A program made the position numbers and the translations under genes. This document shows positions 11,395-23,243 of a stretch of DNA of 64,000 nt, one piece after another. Below the pieces are notes generated by a model. The model worked only from the letters and a program-made list of their open reading frames with translations, searched no databases and was not told where the DNA came from. This DNA is from Brachynemurus nebulosus. Its lineage: Eukaryota > Arthropoda > Insecta > Neuroptera > Myrmeleontidae. Location of the stretch: positions 21,056,375 to 21,120,374 of the forward strand of contig JAPWDM010000011.1 of NCBI GenBank assembly GCA_035578155.1, read 5' to 3'. How positions within the stretch are numbered: the stretch's first letter is position 1; every line of letters starts with the position of its first letter.

Positions 11395-12012
11395 TATGTA
11401 TTCAAATATCATTTAAATGATTTGAAATACTGTCACATCAAGAATGTTGTGGATAAATTAAATACATAAATTAAACAATGTAAAATACAGTCAAAACTGA
11501 GTGAGCGAGGACTAGATAAGCGGGAAAACTCTACGAGTGAGAGTGATTGCCAGGTCCCGTCATTTTAACCCTCGAAAACCTCTACAAGTGAGAAACAGAA
11601 ACCTCTTTATGAGAAAGTCATTTTTCACGCTTGGATCTCTATAACTGAGACTGCCACTTGTCCTATACCTGTACAAACGAAGATCAAGCGTATTCATTAT
11701 CTGCTATTTATAACGCTTTCTAAATTCCATGTTACTAATGCGCATATGGTTCGTCTGACTAATAAAAACAATTACAGTATTGTTTTTGTACCACATTCTT
11801 TTAGAAATGTGCGTCTATACTGACCTGTTTATCAAATTTCTGACAATTAATAAATATCAATTATGAACAGGCTCGACGAAAGGGTAGGGTAGCCGTGGTT
11901 CTAGCCCCGGTGCCCGGGCTGGGAAGGAGTCCAAGAAAAAATAAAAGAGCTGTTTTTGGTCGTTACTTTTTTGGGAGAAAAAATTTTAAAGAATGTGGTT
12001 TATTTCCGGGGC

Positions 12013-12105
12013 CTGAAACTTGTGGACGCGTTCAAGAGCGAGAAATCGCGAAATGAAATACAAAGTGAGTTTGGTTTGCCGGAATCCACCTTTATAAGAT
12101 CATGA
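12013..12105 (+). pseudogene. pogo/Tigger transposase N-terminal HTH remnant
   Basis: The reading frame gives LKLVDAFKSEKSRNEIQSEF followed by GLPESTFIRS and a stop. The spacing and the E-F-G-x-P-x-S-T turn match the psq-type helix-turn-helix at the start of pogo/Tigger transposases. The frame is interrupted by a stop and then by the nested MITE. It is a broken gene with no expected product. Confidence 0.65.
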
Positions 12106-12116
12106 AATCCAAAAGT

Positions 12117-12333
12117 TATACCTCATTTCAGATACAATTGATCATGAGTTTTCGTTAAAAAATTAAATAATTTTTATATTCGAAACAAATCAATCTTCTA
12201 TTCTTTTTTAAAAATAAACTGCAAATTTAAAATTTACATAAATGCAATAATAAAAGAGATAAAGCCAAGAAAATGGAAATTATTTAAATTCAAAGTGACG
12301 AGGCATGGTTAAATTTAACTGAAATGAACCATA
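12117..12333 (+). mobile_element. ~215-bp MITE family, copy A (nested in Tigger-like element)
   Basis: Shares its full length with 41489-41699 and, inverted, with 62093-62310. Shared blocks include AAACAAATCAATCTTCTATT, AACTGCAAATTTAAAATTTA and CATGGTTAAATTTAA. The ends, TATACYTCATTTYA and the inverted GTATGGTTCATTTCA, form a loose TIR. It interrupts the pogo/Tigger transposase between its two DNA-binding domains, so it is younger than that element. Confidence 0.75.
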
Positions 12334-12392
12334 CGTAAAGTCTCAGTGCCCTAAGGCACATGGAAATATTAAGAGGAGTCGATTTTCTGAAT

Positions 12393-12489
12393 TATCCTGA
12401 CATTGAAAAGTGCCTTTTAGAATGGATTAAACAAACCCTTGATAAAAACATTCCCATAAATGGACCATTGTTGAAAGAAAAGTTTTAAA
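12393..12489 (+). pseudogene. pogo/Tigger transposase CENP-B-type HTH remnant
   Basis: The frame reads NYPDIEKCLLEWIKQTLDKN then IPINGPLLKEKF and a stop. The pattern L-x-E-W-I-x-Q then I-P-I-N-G-P-x-L-x-E-K is the second DNA-binding helix-turn-helix of Tigger/jerky/CENP-B proteins. No catalytic domain follows before the element ends at 12801. Confidence 0.68.
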
Positions 12490-12801
12490 GACTTTGATAC
12501 AAAACTGGGAAAATAATCTTTGTACACACTACTATGTATATAATATGTATTTAATATTGGTCTAGCAAATACAAATTTTAATCACTCAAAAAAAAAAAAA
12601 AAACTGGGAAAAAAGTTAACAGATTCAGATAATAATATATTTACGTATCTATCACTGCTTCCTGAATTTTTTTTATACCTCTGTAATTATAAAAAATCGA
12701 TTCTATATCTCTATAGGTGAGTAATTTGCTTAAGTGAAAAACCTCCTTAAGCGAGGAAAAAATTCCGGCCCCTTGAACTCTCGCTTATCCAGGTTTTACT
12801 G

Positions 12802-14023
12802 TATTAATCATTGAAATATTTTCAAAAAGTAATACCGTTATCAATGAGTTAAGTTTAGCTACAAAAGAATATTGAAATACATTATTGATAAATGTTGCAA
12901 ACATTATTGTTTCCAAAAGCTTGTAATATGTAGCTTCAGTTACCGTTTGTGTTAATCCTTTGAAGAAATTAAATACATAAAAATTTCATTTATATTGTAT
13001 AATATATAGATATTGTATAAAACTTTTTACTCTTTTTGTTGATTTTTCAATTGAAAATATCTGCAATAATACTATGAATGTATTTATTTGACATTGTGTA
13101 TACTATGTACAAGTATTATGTACGTGTAAGCCGTTATGTACTCCTAATGGAACGTGGGATATATTTAATATTAATGTAATCTCTTAGTGGAAGAAGCAGA
13201 AAATCAATTTTCAACGGTGTAAACTTGACCTATATTATAAACAGGCAACCTAAACACGTCATCCTGGTTTCAGCCCTATTTTATATAACAGATAGCACAT
13301 ATAGTACCTATATAGTAGATACAGTAATGGACAAAATAATCTTTGCACAATGGAGTAAACACAGTCGTTGATTTAGAAGCGTGAAATATAGCGTCAGCGC
13401 TCCCACCGAACTCATTGACACTAAACGTGGCGTGTTACACAGTATTTCTGGATTTCTCATTTCTCGATCTTTCAAGCCGCGTACGCTTTTATAAATGTTT
13501 TTACATTTTTAGACAAATATTAAATATCGAGTACAAGCTTGGTTATTTATTTATTTTTTTGTTTAATAATAATTAGTGTTTGGCTGTAGTGTTGCAACTC
13601 GTAAAAATAAAAGTTTACATATGCATCAAGAATAAGGAAACTGGAATATCTTTTCATTCGTAAATAAATTTAATAAATACTGATTTATTTTTGAAGTTAA
13701 ATTTCATATGACATTTATTACAATTGAAAAATAGACCAAACAATAAAAATTTAACAAACGCTTTAGAATATTCTATTTAAAAATTAATTTACCTAATATC
13801 TTCTGAACAAGAAGCAAGTCACTGTTGACATTGGCTGTTTTAATTAAAAAATTTTTATAGGTATTAATTTGAATAAAAATCGTCAATGTCAACAGTTTCA
13901 ATAAGTACAGAAGAGAACGTATTGAGTAGTGTAGCAATACAAATCCGACTTGTTTCTTATTCAGAAGGCTAAATAGTAGACCCTTCTACTCGCCTCTTGG
14001 CTTCACTGGTTTAGCCTAGAAAC
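12802..14023. other. non-coding stretch with one mariner-like end
   Basis: No gene. TACAGTAATGGACAAAATAA at 13320 resembles a mariner terminus, but I found no partner. A somewhat GC-richer piece follows at 13370-13500 without coding signal. Confidence 0.35.
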
Positions 14024-14027
14024 TTAA

Positions 14028-14900
14028 GGGAGACCACTAGTGTGACCGCCTGAAAGAAAGGTGATTTTTGGGAATTTTTTTAAAGAAAACTACTGTATGG
14101 AATGTTTTAATATTTTAAGGATATATTGGTTGATAAATAATAAATTCATGATAAAATTTTTGGACCAAAAGATTGAAAATTCAGTAAGTTATTCGCGATC
14201 TTCCAAGGCTCCAAAAAAAAAGTTCCCCCACTGCTACAGTGATAGTGACCTTCACAGTGCCTGAAACCAAAAAGCCAAAAAGCCTATTAAACTAGAAAGT
14301 ATTGCCCGTGCCGTGAACCTCAATCGAAAAAAAAAGTTGAAATTTAACAAAAAGTTTCAAATTTTACGCGAAAATTTGATGATTTTTAGTCTGCAAAAAT
14401 TACATCTTTTATTCAATCGGAAAATTGGAAGTTTATGGCACGAAGAAAACATATATGAAAGAAGCTGCAGTAAGAATCAAATCGATCGGATGATTTATCT
14501 TCGAGTTATAACTGCAGCAAATTTGAAAAATGTAGTTTTTTTTTACTTTACCCTTCAGTTTTAATCACTGAGAATTTTTACTAAAATTATGTACGTTATA
14601 CTCACTATAGAGGCCATAGTAAAACTAGATGAGCCGTTTAAATGTGCCAGTGTCTAGCTTCTCCACAACATGTGACTGGCAGCCAGGTCCAGAAACCCCC
14701 GAACTATCAACTTTCATACATTTCTCAATACCTCAAAGTTAACAATGAAAATCAGAATCCGCTCTTCGGATGACTGTAACTCAAAAACTATTTGAGATTT
14801 GCACTTGAAATTTTAGTATGTTATTTTTAAAGATATAGTCTATCGAAGCATGCAAAAAAAATTTTACAATTTTTTAAAAATGTCGTACTAGTGGTCCCTC
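14028..14900. mobile_element. piggyBac-like element, 873 bp, TTAA-flanked
   Basis: TTAA at 14024-14027 and 14901-14904 flanks inverted ends GGGAGACCACTAGTGTGAC and (inverted right) GAGGGACCACTAGTACGAC. TTAA target duplication and G/C-run termini are the signature of the piggyBac superfamily. The interior ORFs at 14061-14264 and 14313-14564 show no transposase resemblance. Treated as a non-autonomous element. Confidence 0.75.
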
Positions 14901-14904
14901 TTAA

Positions 14905-16204
14905 CTATCACAATTTTTAATGCATATGTATTGTATTATTTGTTCTATAATCCTATTTTTTTTTAATCAGTGAGTAAGTACACCCAGAACCGGACCTACA
15001 GATTACAAAAAAAAATTCGTTTTTGGCGCCCCTAACACTGCAAAAGAAAAGTAAGTGACGAGTAAAAAAAAATTTTGGCGCCCCTCAACATGCGTTTTTG
15101 GCGCCCCTAAAAACTTGCAGGAGAGGCACGTGCCCCCGCTGTCCCCTAGATCTCGCCCTAAATAGCCCAGTTTCGAAAAGATGAGCTCACTGTATGTAAA
15201 AAATTTTTATTGTATTACAAAATATTGCTTTATTTTTCTTTAAAACGTGTTTACTAAGGACGTTGGGGATTGTGTTTGATTAAAAATTGTAATTTTATTT
15301 GAAATAAATTTTTTATTTTACAAGGATGTAATAATTCTTATGTCTATAATGGTACTGTGTATAAGCGCAAACATACATATACATATAGCCATTCTATCGC
15401 CGGGCTCTTGAGGATATTCAAAGTGGAGCGGGCATGGGGATATCGTATTCTACTTTTTATTTTATTTTCCTTTCTATCACTGCATAATGGAGAATTAATG
15501 TGTTTTTCGTTTTTAGAATGGACTTTTAAATACACAAACACACAAGTATTTAATTTTATTATTATTGTTTTATGTACTTATCGTAAATATACCGTGCACG
15601 TACGTTCCTTTACCTACTTATTGCGCCATTATTCTATTTTTTTTTTCAAATTATTTATTGCCCTGATCAATATTGATTAACTTACGTTAAGATTAACTCT
15701 ATAAGGCGTTTGTTTAAAAGAAAATATTCTTATATGTATAAAAAAATATATTTTTTGATACTCAAAACTTAATGAGAAGTTAGCGACTCAACCTGATTTC
15801 GCTCATGGTTATTATTATCATACTGTTCATAATTTTATTTCTACAAAATTTTATAGAAACTAATAGTATTTTCATTCACATCACTTGCAGCAGAACCCTA
15901 AAGTTTACCCTATCACAAACATAGGAGAATATTACGCAGATATTTCTCTAAAGTCTAAAGAGACGTATACTATTATGGATATGAGGTCGAAGTGAGGTAA
16001 CACCGGTCAGCCAAAAAAAGACCTCGTTCTGTGTTCGTATCTTTTTTGATTCTTTGCGTTGAAACACGATGAAAATTATCATCCTTTCTCTTTAAAGTTC
16101 AATTTAGTTTTACTTATCAGTAGAAAAAAATACTTCTGAATTTCTGACTGTATGTATTAATTGGACGGCGTTATGTAATAACAGATTAAACGCCAAATAG
16201 ATTA
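14905..16204. other. non-coding stretch, decayed hAT-like patch
   Basis: At 14984-15160 the phrase GGCGCCCC recurs three times after AACCGGACCTACAG, resembling the GC-rich ends of old hAT-type MITEs; no TIR pair or target duplication could be set. The 107-codon ORF at 15357-15680 has no recognisable domain and is considered spurious. Confidence 0.35.
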
Positions 16205-16262
16205 AGGTAAATAACGCTACATCTTCTTTGCCATTTAGAAGAAGATGTACTGTTATTTACCT
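16205..16262. repeat. 58-nt hairpin
   Basis: AGGTAAATAACGCTACATCT and a near-exact reverse complement (AGATGTACTGTTATTTACCT) form a 24-bp stem with one 2-nt mismatch and a ~9-nt loop. The size is compatible with a small-RNA precursor but equally with a tiny MITE relic. Confidence 0.6.
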
Positions 16263-17363
16263 GAAAACTACAAAACCAAACTTTTCAAAGAAATATCAGA
16301 CGTATTTTTCTTTGTAACTTTCAAGTACCGTTTATAGACTTTTTTAGAAAAAAGACAGATTGAATTTAAAGAATTTTTTTTTGAAATTACGAAATATTTT
16401 GCAGGAAAAACATTTTCACATACGCACATTCACTCACACACACAATATACACACACAAATATGTTAAAAATTTCAATTTTGATTTTCAAACCGATAGCTC
16501 GCCTTTGCCAAGAAGTTAAAAATGACTAGAACAGAGACCCAGAATTCATGTTTATTGGTACCATTAATTTCTTCTGACATTGTTTCGTTCTGATCGTAAC
16601 ATTTAAGTCATAAGTAGGAAAGCATCTCATTAACAAATATTACAATTTTTTATAGAATTCTAATTTTTTATGAATATGCTATGTTCATTTTTGAATAATT
16701 GGGTTTGTCGATAGTGAAAACATTTTCAAAATTAATTTAGGATTTTGAAATTTATCCATTAACTGTAAATTTAATTCAGTTCTTGTTCTATAAGTTCATA
16801 CCAATTCATGATCTAAATTTTTGTACGCTAGAAAGTTTGAATTACAAAGTGTATTCATAAAATTATTATTAAACATGTCAACAATTACAGTTTCAAAATT
16901 TAATATTGATATGATTTAATATATTGTAAATTTTGTAAATAAAAATGGTAAAAATCACGATTTTTAAAACTTAATGATTTTATTCAATGCACGTTGTTTA
17001 TAATAAATGCATCATACGTATCCAGAACTTATTAAAATTCATTGTAAAGCATTTTTTTTTTTGTGAAAAAGATTATATTTCTTCTAAAATTGATATGTTT
17101 CTGTTTTTGATATTCAAATAACCACAATCCATTTTACATGATTACTCCTATGACAAAAATATGTTTTACAGTATGTTAAAAATACATAAAAGACATTCAA
17201 ATCTGACATGAACTTGACATCAAACAAATTTGATATAAAAACAATTTTTAATTTAGAATTTTTTCATCATTTTTCTTTAACCACAAATAAAACACAAAGA
17301 GAAATAATCATTTTCTGATATAAACATTTTTAATTTACTTCCTTGAAAATAATGTATGTAGTA
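16263..17363. other. AT-rich non-coding stretch
   Basis: No gene or bounded repeat seen, apart from a short CA/AC-rich run near 16430-16460. Confidence 0.4.
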
Positions 17364-18144
17364 GGCTAAGGTCACATTGGAAGCGGGTACGTACGACTTA
17401 ATTTGTCTGATGTAGTCGTGAGACTATTGTCGTCAGATAAAGTGGTCACACTGTTAGCGTATACTTACGTAAATTTATTTCAAAAATGAATCTGTTAAGA
17501 GATTATTTGTTTCCCGATAATAATATAATTAATTATTATTTGATGAAAAATGCGAATCGAAACTTTTAGGTTTATGAATTATACAGTAGAAGATCTACTG
17601 GTGGTGAATTTAGGAAATTATTTTCACATTTGAAAGTAGACAAAAACAAGTTTTTTTCAATATTTTCGTATGAATGAAGGAACATTTAATGCTTCCGCAA
17701 CCTGTAACCAAAGTTTTCTACAAGCTTCTCTGTTATAGTATTCTTTTTTTTATTCCGTTTCAAATACAAGAGTTATAAATTTTTCTACAATAAATGTATC
17801 CTTAATTTATCAAATAATAAGTTTTATAAAATTGTAATTTGGTACTACTACAAAAATTGTAACAAATGAAAATATCCGTTAAAATTCAAATATATTCATA
17901 AATTGTATTACTTTTACTTAAGTTACCTATCTTCTTTATCTTGTACACATACGACTAGTGCGAGAAAAACAAACTTTTTTGTTTCAATTTTTAACACTGA
18001 CGACTACGTACATGCGTGCAAGAATAACTCGTATCTAGTGTGACCATCATCGTTCATTTGCATTGTTTGTTTCAATCTGAAGTGGACGTACAAGTACGCA
18101 CGATTGATTTGTCGTACGTACCCGCTTCCAATGTGACCCTAGCC
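17364..18144 (+). mobile_element. internally deleted PIF/Harbinger-like element, 781 bp
   Basis: The left end GGCTAAGGTCACATTGGAAG and the inverted right end GGCTAGGGTCACATTGGAAG match, and continue with CGGGTACGTACGAC on both arms. Flanking trinucleotides GTA and TTA fit a 3-bp TWA-like duplication with one change. The interior contains a broken Harbinger transposase N-terminus (17550-17690). No DDE region remains. More complete relatives elsewhere in the genome would be expected to mobilise such copies. Confidence 0.72.
17550..17690 (+). pseudogene. PIF/Harbinger transposase N-terminal remnant
   Basis: The reading frame gives RRSTGGEFRKLFSHLKVDKN and KFF, then with a 1-nt shift QYFRMNEGTF. 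The order G-E-F/Y-x-x-L-F-x-x-L ... F-F-x-Y-F-R-M-x-x-x-x-F is the conserved start of Harbinger transposases. It has an upstream in-frame stop and the frameshift, and lies between the element's TIRs. No functional product is expected. Confidence 0.6.
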
Positions 18145-20060
18145 TTAGCAGAAAAAAAATTATAAAAAATATGAAAAAAACACAATCATAAAAAAATACT
18201 ATTTAAAAATTTGCTTTTTTTCAAAAAATATTCTTTCAGTTTCTTTTAAATGTACCGGGCTAAGTTCGTGTATTTCGAGTAAAAATATGTATCCCCTACA
18301 TTTTTTGATGAGTGCACAAAACCAGAATGACACTTTTATTTTATCTTTCATTTTCACTTCGCTTTTTTGTGTGATTTGTCATCTTGATAATAAAATGACA
18401 AAAGAGAAAATCACATTAAACATATCTAATTGAAATGCTAACTTTTGTATACCCTATAAGTACAAAAAAAAAAACAATCAGATTCAAGCTCTGTGCAACG
18501 AACAGAGAACTTATCAGAAGGTAGTGCGTTAAATAAGGATAGATATAGTATTTTACATAGTACAGTAGCAAATAAGCAATACAATACGTATTTGTTGCAG
18601 TAAATATATCTATCATTATTTAACGCACTGTTTTCTCGTAAATATGATATTCTTTGTTCGTATGGATACGAAATGATTTTGTAATCTACCTGTATATTGA
18701 ATACATGACGGGTACTGTTACCACATACATACAATGTTCAGGCATTTAATATGTGAATATAAAATTTTAATATCATTTAAATATGGTTACAAGGTTACGT
18801 GTTAAATTACAAAAATTTGGTTTGCAATCATTTCGTATAAATTACATAATTATTTGACGCTATCTAAAAAAATTCCGGTTTTTAAATTCTTTTTTTTTGT
18901 CATTAGACACAAAACAATTTTTTTTTTACGACGAAAAAAAAGAACACAAAAAGAGAATTTTGATATGATCAGCTAATTTACATATCTCTGAACTAAAATG
19001 GTAAATTCGGATTAAGGACAATTAGATAAACAAATTACAAATTCACAGTTAAAAAAAACTGGAATAATTTAATTTTTAAAAAAAAAACCACCGTGTTGAC
19101 TAGTTTATTTTTTAAACTCCTACACTGTATGCCCATTTTGAATTTTTGTAATTAATTATTAATTAAATATTTTGATACTATGGAATTTTAATAAAAAAAT
19201 TATAATTTTTTTATTATTTGATTGTAAATACGGTATTCTTTTTCAGTACCGCCGTTTACGGAAACGGCAAGGAATATGTACGCCATTTTTCCGGGTCCAG
19301 TTCCTTAAATTTGACCGGTAAACTGCGATATTGGGGGAGTCACCGTTAATTCACAGAAATAGCGTGCTATTAACCAGGAATCCGAGCGTGGTATTATTGA
19401 CAGAGAATACTGTATAATAAACATTATGTTAATAATAATTATAAAACCATGTTTGATTATCAAGTGCTCATAAATCCAGACTTCAAATACCTTTCAATAG
19501 AATCAAATTTACAACGACTATCTTCACTAATGTGTTCTACCAAGTTTTTCTACTAGGACTCTTCTTAATGCCGAGAAGTTTTACCCTTTAGACTCTTTAA
19601 AAAACCAACTCGAATAAAAATATGTTTATTATTGATTACAATCGATTGTGTCATCCAAAACAACCTTTTCCTATTTTTAAAAATGTTGTCAACAGAACTT
19701 CCACGTTTTTCGCTTTGCCGTCCATTATTTACAATCGTTACAAATTGACCTATAACTACATTTTTTTTTCAATTAGATAACAAGGAAATATGAAACGGTC
19801 AGTTATAACGGATTTATCTAGTAATTGTTTTTGTTAAAACTACAATAAACACAATTTGTTTTTAATATACATTTATCAATTAGATATGCTAATCAAGTTA
19901 TTAAATATGAAACAGCGAATAACAAAAATGTAATTTTACAATAAACTTAAATTGTATTAAATATTAAAAGGAAAGTAAAAATAAACCAACAATTCGCTAA
20001 ATAAATAATTAAAATTATTTATTTTCTTCTTATTACATTTTATTCACGCTACTTTTCTTC
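18145..20060. other. AT-rich non-coding stretch with one hairpin
   Basis: No gene found. AGTGCGTTAAATAAGGATAG near 18524 pairs with TATCTATCATTATTTAACGCACT at 18606-18629, giving a ~26-bp stem, probably a small foldback. A GC-richer patch at 19240-19390 (TTTACGGAAACGGCAAGG and onward) carries no ORF I can assign. Confidence 0.4.
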
Positions 20061-20069
20061 TCCTATTTA

Positions 20070-20401
20070 ACCAGAAAAGTCTAAAAATTATCCGAGGTTG
20101 TCGGGACCAAGGCTATCTCAGATAAGACGAAAACTGTATGTATTTTATTAAGGCTATAAATAATCATATACATTTATATGACCAAACTAAAGTGTAATTG
20201 CTTGTATTAACAATACATCAAAGTAATAAATAGTACATATATGAAGCTATTTAATTTACGGAGAGAAAATTACAATCCTTAACACTCAGCTATAATTTAC
20301 AATACCTGTTAGAAAACCGCAGACCTCTTTATTCTTTAGATGATTCCTTCGGATATCCCGAAGGCTCGGATAATCGGGGATGGGATAATCAGCAGTGTAC
20401 T
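20070..20401. mobile_element. pogo/Tigger-like terminal remnant
   Basis: Inverted, the right end reads CAGTACACTGCTGATTATCC then CCGATTATCCGAG, the style of Tigger/jerky-type termini, and is followed by TA at 20402. The left side carries the matching phrase AATTATCCGAGGTTGTCGGG around 20090 in the opposite sense. The true left terminus is unclear. Non-coding. Confidence 0.45.
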
Positions 20402-20402
20402 G

Positions 20403-21370
20403 TATTAACTGAAATTAAGGTGACTAGCGGGTTACGAATTAAATAACTACTAAATCTAAAAAAAATCTGTAAATTATTGCTGCAAATCAAAACTGAGATT
20501 TTCAAGATTGATCACCTCAGATGAAAGAAAAATCGTGTAAGGCTCGAAACGTATACTTTTAAACTATATTGTAAGTTGATATGAAAATTTAATCCTTATT
20601 TTATAAAAGAGAAATATAGAATTAAAAACGTAGAATACATATAAGATACGGGTAAACCCAAAAAGTTATTCTAATATAGACCAATCAATTTAACTCATTT
20701 AGAGGGAAATAAAACAACAATTATTACCTAGACTTTTATTAGTGGAAATGGAAAAGATGGTTATAAAAAACGTAAAAAAAAGAAATGCCTGAGCAGGGGC
20801 GGTGGAGGGCTCATTTGGGAAGTCCCAAAAGGAAAAAAAATTATATTTTTGCAATTTTCGGAGAAAGTCGAAGTCAAAGGAAAAATTATCCTTAACAAAT
20901 GTTGTAGATCATGCAAAAATCTACAACTTTTGTGGAGGTAACTTTTTAACATAACCTCAAAATTTCGGAGAAAAATGCGGCTTTCTTGTTTTGTACTTTA
21001 TTTCGTTTGATACTTTTCATTTCCACAAAAATAATTTAATTGTGACGAAACTTGGTGAAAGTATACCTTTCAGGATCTTAAATAACCACAAGTTTTTTCG
21101 GGTAGAAAAATTAAGAAGTTTCCAAGATATTCATTTTTTTCGGTCCGGAACACTTTTTTTTTCAAGAAAAGATTCTACTTAAAAAAGTCATCGCACAGAG
21201 TTTTGCCGGTGCTCATTTTTTTCGGCTTGACATGTACTTTTCGGTAAAATAAAAAAAATTGGTAGTTTCATTTAAGAACATGCTCAAAAATGCAAAAGAA
21301 AAACCCATAAATAACAAAAAATTACTCTTACAACAATGAATTTTTCAGTAACCCTTGACAATTTGGTCAA
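20403..21370. other. non-coding stretch
   Basis: No recognisable gene. The text around 20980-21180 reads like the interior of a dispersed insect repeat, but no ends were found. Confidence 0.35.
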
Positions 21371-21518
21371 AGAGTCTGGAACCATTACCATAGGTGAATT
21401 TGCCCAAGAAATGAAATTCAACGATATGTATGCGATTGTGTAGCTTAGTGAAAGAGTAAACCATACGTATGGATTTTTCCTCAATATCTTTACATTTTGC
21501 GGAGTTATAATACCAAAT
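21371..21518 (+). repeat. 148-bp inverted repeat, left arm
   Basis: From AGAGTCTGGAACCATTACC to GGAGTTATAATACCAAAT. The reverse complement recurs at 23579-23726 with no mismatch that I can see. The overlapping ORFs at 21284-21545 are not genes. Confidence 0.9.
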
Positions 21519-21889
21519 GAGAAATTCCATGTATAAACCGATCACTCAAAAATGGCATGTTCTCCAAATTTAATTTCCCTGTGTATATAATAAGTTTAAG
21601 TGGTGTTGAGCTATGTACTCGAATATTATTGAATTATCTTCTACTTTGTCGGAGTTATAATTATCCAAAGTTGTGTTCAAGGTCACAAAATGGGGATTCC
21701 CCAAAATATTTTATTAATTTTTTCAGAGTCTAAGAATAATTAAAAAATGATTACATGTGGCATTGAATGTACTTTACATACACTTTCAATCAGACCGATT
21801 TCCATTCCAATACATGCACATATATTGAAGTAATTGCAAGTTTTATTTTTTTCTTTAATCGCTTATACTGAAAATACTTTATCTTCGAT

Positions 21890-22480
21890 TTTTGATTTTC
21901 TTTTTTTAAGTTAAAGTACTCAGTCCCCTCTATAACGTGGTACTCGATTTTCTTTGTTTTTTTGAGTTTTACGGATTTTACGGGGCTTAGTTTGAAAAAT
22001 ACGTGAATTTTTTAACTAATTATTAAAATAAAGTAATAATTATAATATTACCCCACCTTTAATTTTCGATTTTCTTTCTTCAAGTTAAAGTACTTAGTCC
22101 TCTCTTTAACGTGGTATTCGATTTTCTTTGTTTTTTTGGGTTTTACGGATTTTACGGGGCTCAGTTTTAAAAAAATACGTGAATTTTTTAACTAAATATT
22201 AAAATAAAGTAATAATTATAATATTACCCCACCTTTGATTTTCGATTTTCTTCTTTCAAATTAAAGTACTCAGTCCTTTCTATAACGTGGTACTCGATTT
22301 TCTTTGTTTTTTTGAGTTTTACGAATTTTACGGGGCTTAGTTTGAAAAATACGTGAATTTTTTAACTAACTGATAAAATCAAGTATTAATTGTAACATTA
22401 CCCCACCTTTGATTTTAGATTTTCTTTCATTAAATTACAATACTCAGTCCCCTCTTTAACGTGATAATCGATTTTCTTTT
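21890..22480. repeat. tandem array, ~175-bp unit, about 3.4 copies
   Basis: GATTTTC anchors fall at 21894, 22068, 22244 and 22418, a period of 174-176 bp. Each unit contains TACTCAGTCCCCTCTATAAC-like and TTTTACGGATTTTACGGGGC-like blocks followed by ATATTACCCCACCTTT. The last unit is partial. It lies between the two 148-bp inverted arms. Confidence 0.88.
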
Positions 22481-22489
22481 CTCGCAAAG

Positions 22490-22660
22490 TGGACCGAGTA
22501 CGAGACTGTAAAAGGTCATTTCATGGTTCTTCCTGGCTGGTGTTATAACGGTATTCCGACTTTAGCTATAACTTTAGCGCTTACTTCGTCGAGGAACTTC
22601 GATCGAGAGTGTAGAGCAGGCATCAGATTATCATGTAATAAAAAAAAAAAAAAAAAAAAA
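22490..22660 (+). repeat. possible retroposon 3' end with A20 tail
   Basis: A moderately GC-rich segment (AAGTGGACCGAGTACGAGAC ... CTTCGTCGAGGAACTTCGAT) ends in ATCATGTAAT and a run of about 20 A at 22641-22660. The A-tail suggests a SINE or the 3' end of a LINE. No pol III boxes or RT sequence can be identified. Confidence 0.35.
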
Positions 22661-23100
22661 CATTCAATGATTCATTTATTCATTCAAAATATTTCTTAAA
22701 AACGCAATTCAAAAACAAGTAGGCTGCCGTGTGACACGTATGTCGGGTATCTTTAGATACAGCAATTTCGCGTAACAACGTTTAAAGGATTATACTCAAT
22801 CCCTAGTATATATATTGACAATAAAATTAATTAATTTGTTAATAATAATATAATAATTAATCTATTGTATTTTTAAATTTTTATTTTGATTGTATCACAT
22901 TCCTTATTTCTTATATTTTCAAATGGTATATTTATATGTTATTAAATCAATACTGCAACATTGAATCAATAACGCATAATAAAAATCAATTATCTTAGAT
23001 ATTTAATAATATTTGAGCGAATTAAGATAATACGATATTTTATTCAAATCAAGTTTTCTCAAAACTATAATTTCCGAGATACGTGAGATTAGTGTGACAC
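22661..23100. other. AT-rich non-coding stretch
   Basis: No gene or bounded repeat seen. Confidence 0.4.
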
Positions 23101-23108
23101 GGCAGTAG

Positions 23109-23243
23109 GTACAGTTCAACAAATCTGACTTTGTCGCTTCAAGGTCATTTTTTCTGTATATTAAGTACTATCTCACTTCTTTAAGAATGCATTTTTAATG
23201 ACCTTGAAGCGGTAAAGTCAGATTTGTTGACCTGTACCTGTAC
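23109..23243. mobile_element. 135-bp foldback (hairpin MITE-like)
   Basis: GTACAGTTCAACAAATCTGA CTTTGTCGCTTCAAGGTCAT pairs with the inverted copy at 23198-23243, giving a stem of about 45 bp with few mismatches and a ~45-bp loop. No clear target duplication. Confidence 0.65.

Larger units (their letters stand above)
11488..12801 (+). mobile_element. decayed pogo/Tigger-like DNA transposon
   Basis: Flanked by TA on both sides. The left end is CAGTCAAAACTGAGTGAGCG; the right end, inverted, reads CAGTAAAACCTGGATAAGCG, in the style of pogo/Tigger termini. The interior holds two transposase DNA-binding remnants in order: a psq-type helix-turn-helix (12013-12105) and a CENP-B/Tc5-type one (12393-12489). 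The DDE catalytic part is missing. A separate MITE (12117-12333) splits the two remnants. The element is dead and probably internally deleted. Confidence 0.75.

Noticed and set aside
13320..13360. Mariner terminus CAGTAATGGACAAAATAATC
   Set aside because: No inverted partner within several kb, so no element can be delimited.
14984..15160. hAT-like MITE with GGCGCCCC blocks
   Set aside because: No matching second terminus or 8-bp duplication could be set.
15357..15680. 107-codon ORF as a candidate small gene
   Set aside because: Composition is that of translated AT-rich DNA, and a comparable ORF exists on the other strand over the same bases.
19240..19400. GC-richer patch as a host exon or promoter
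   Set aside because: No open frame of useful length, no clear splice sites and no recognisable core promoter.
21890..22480. Tandem promoter-like units (ATAACGTGGTACTCG)
   Set aside because: No transcript or consistent core promoter elements; the unit is simply repeated with drift.
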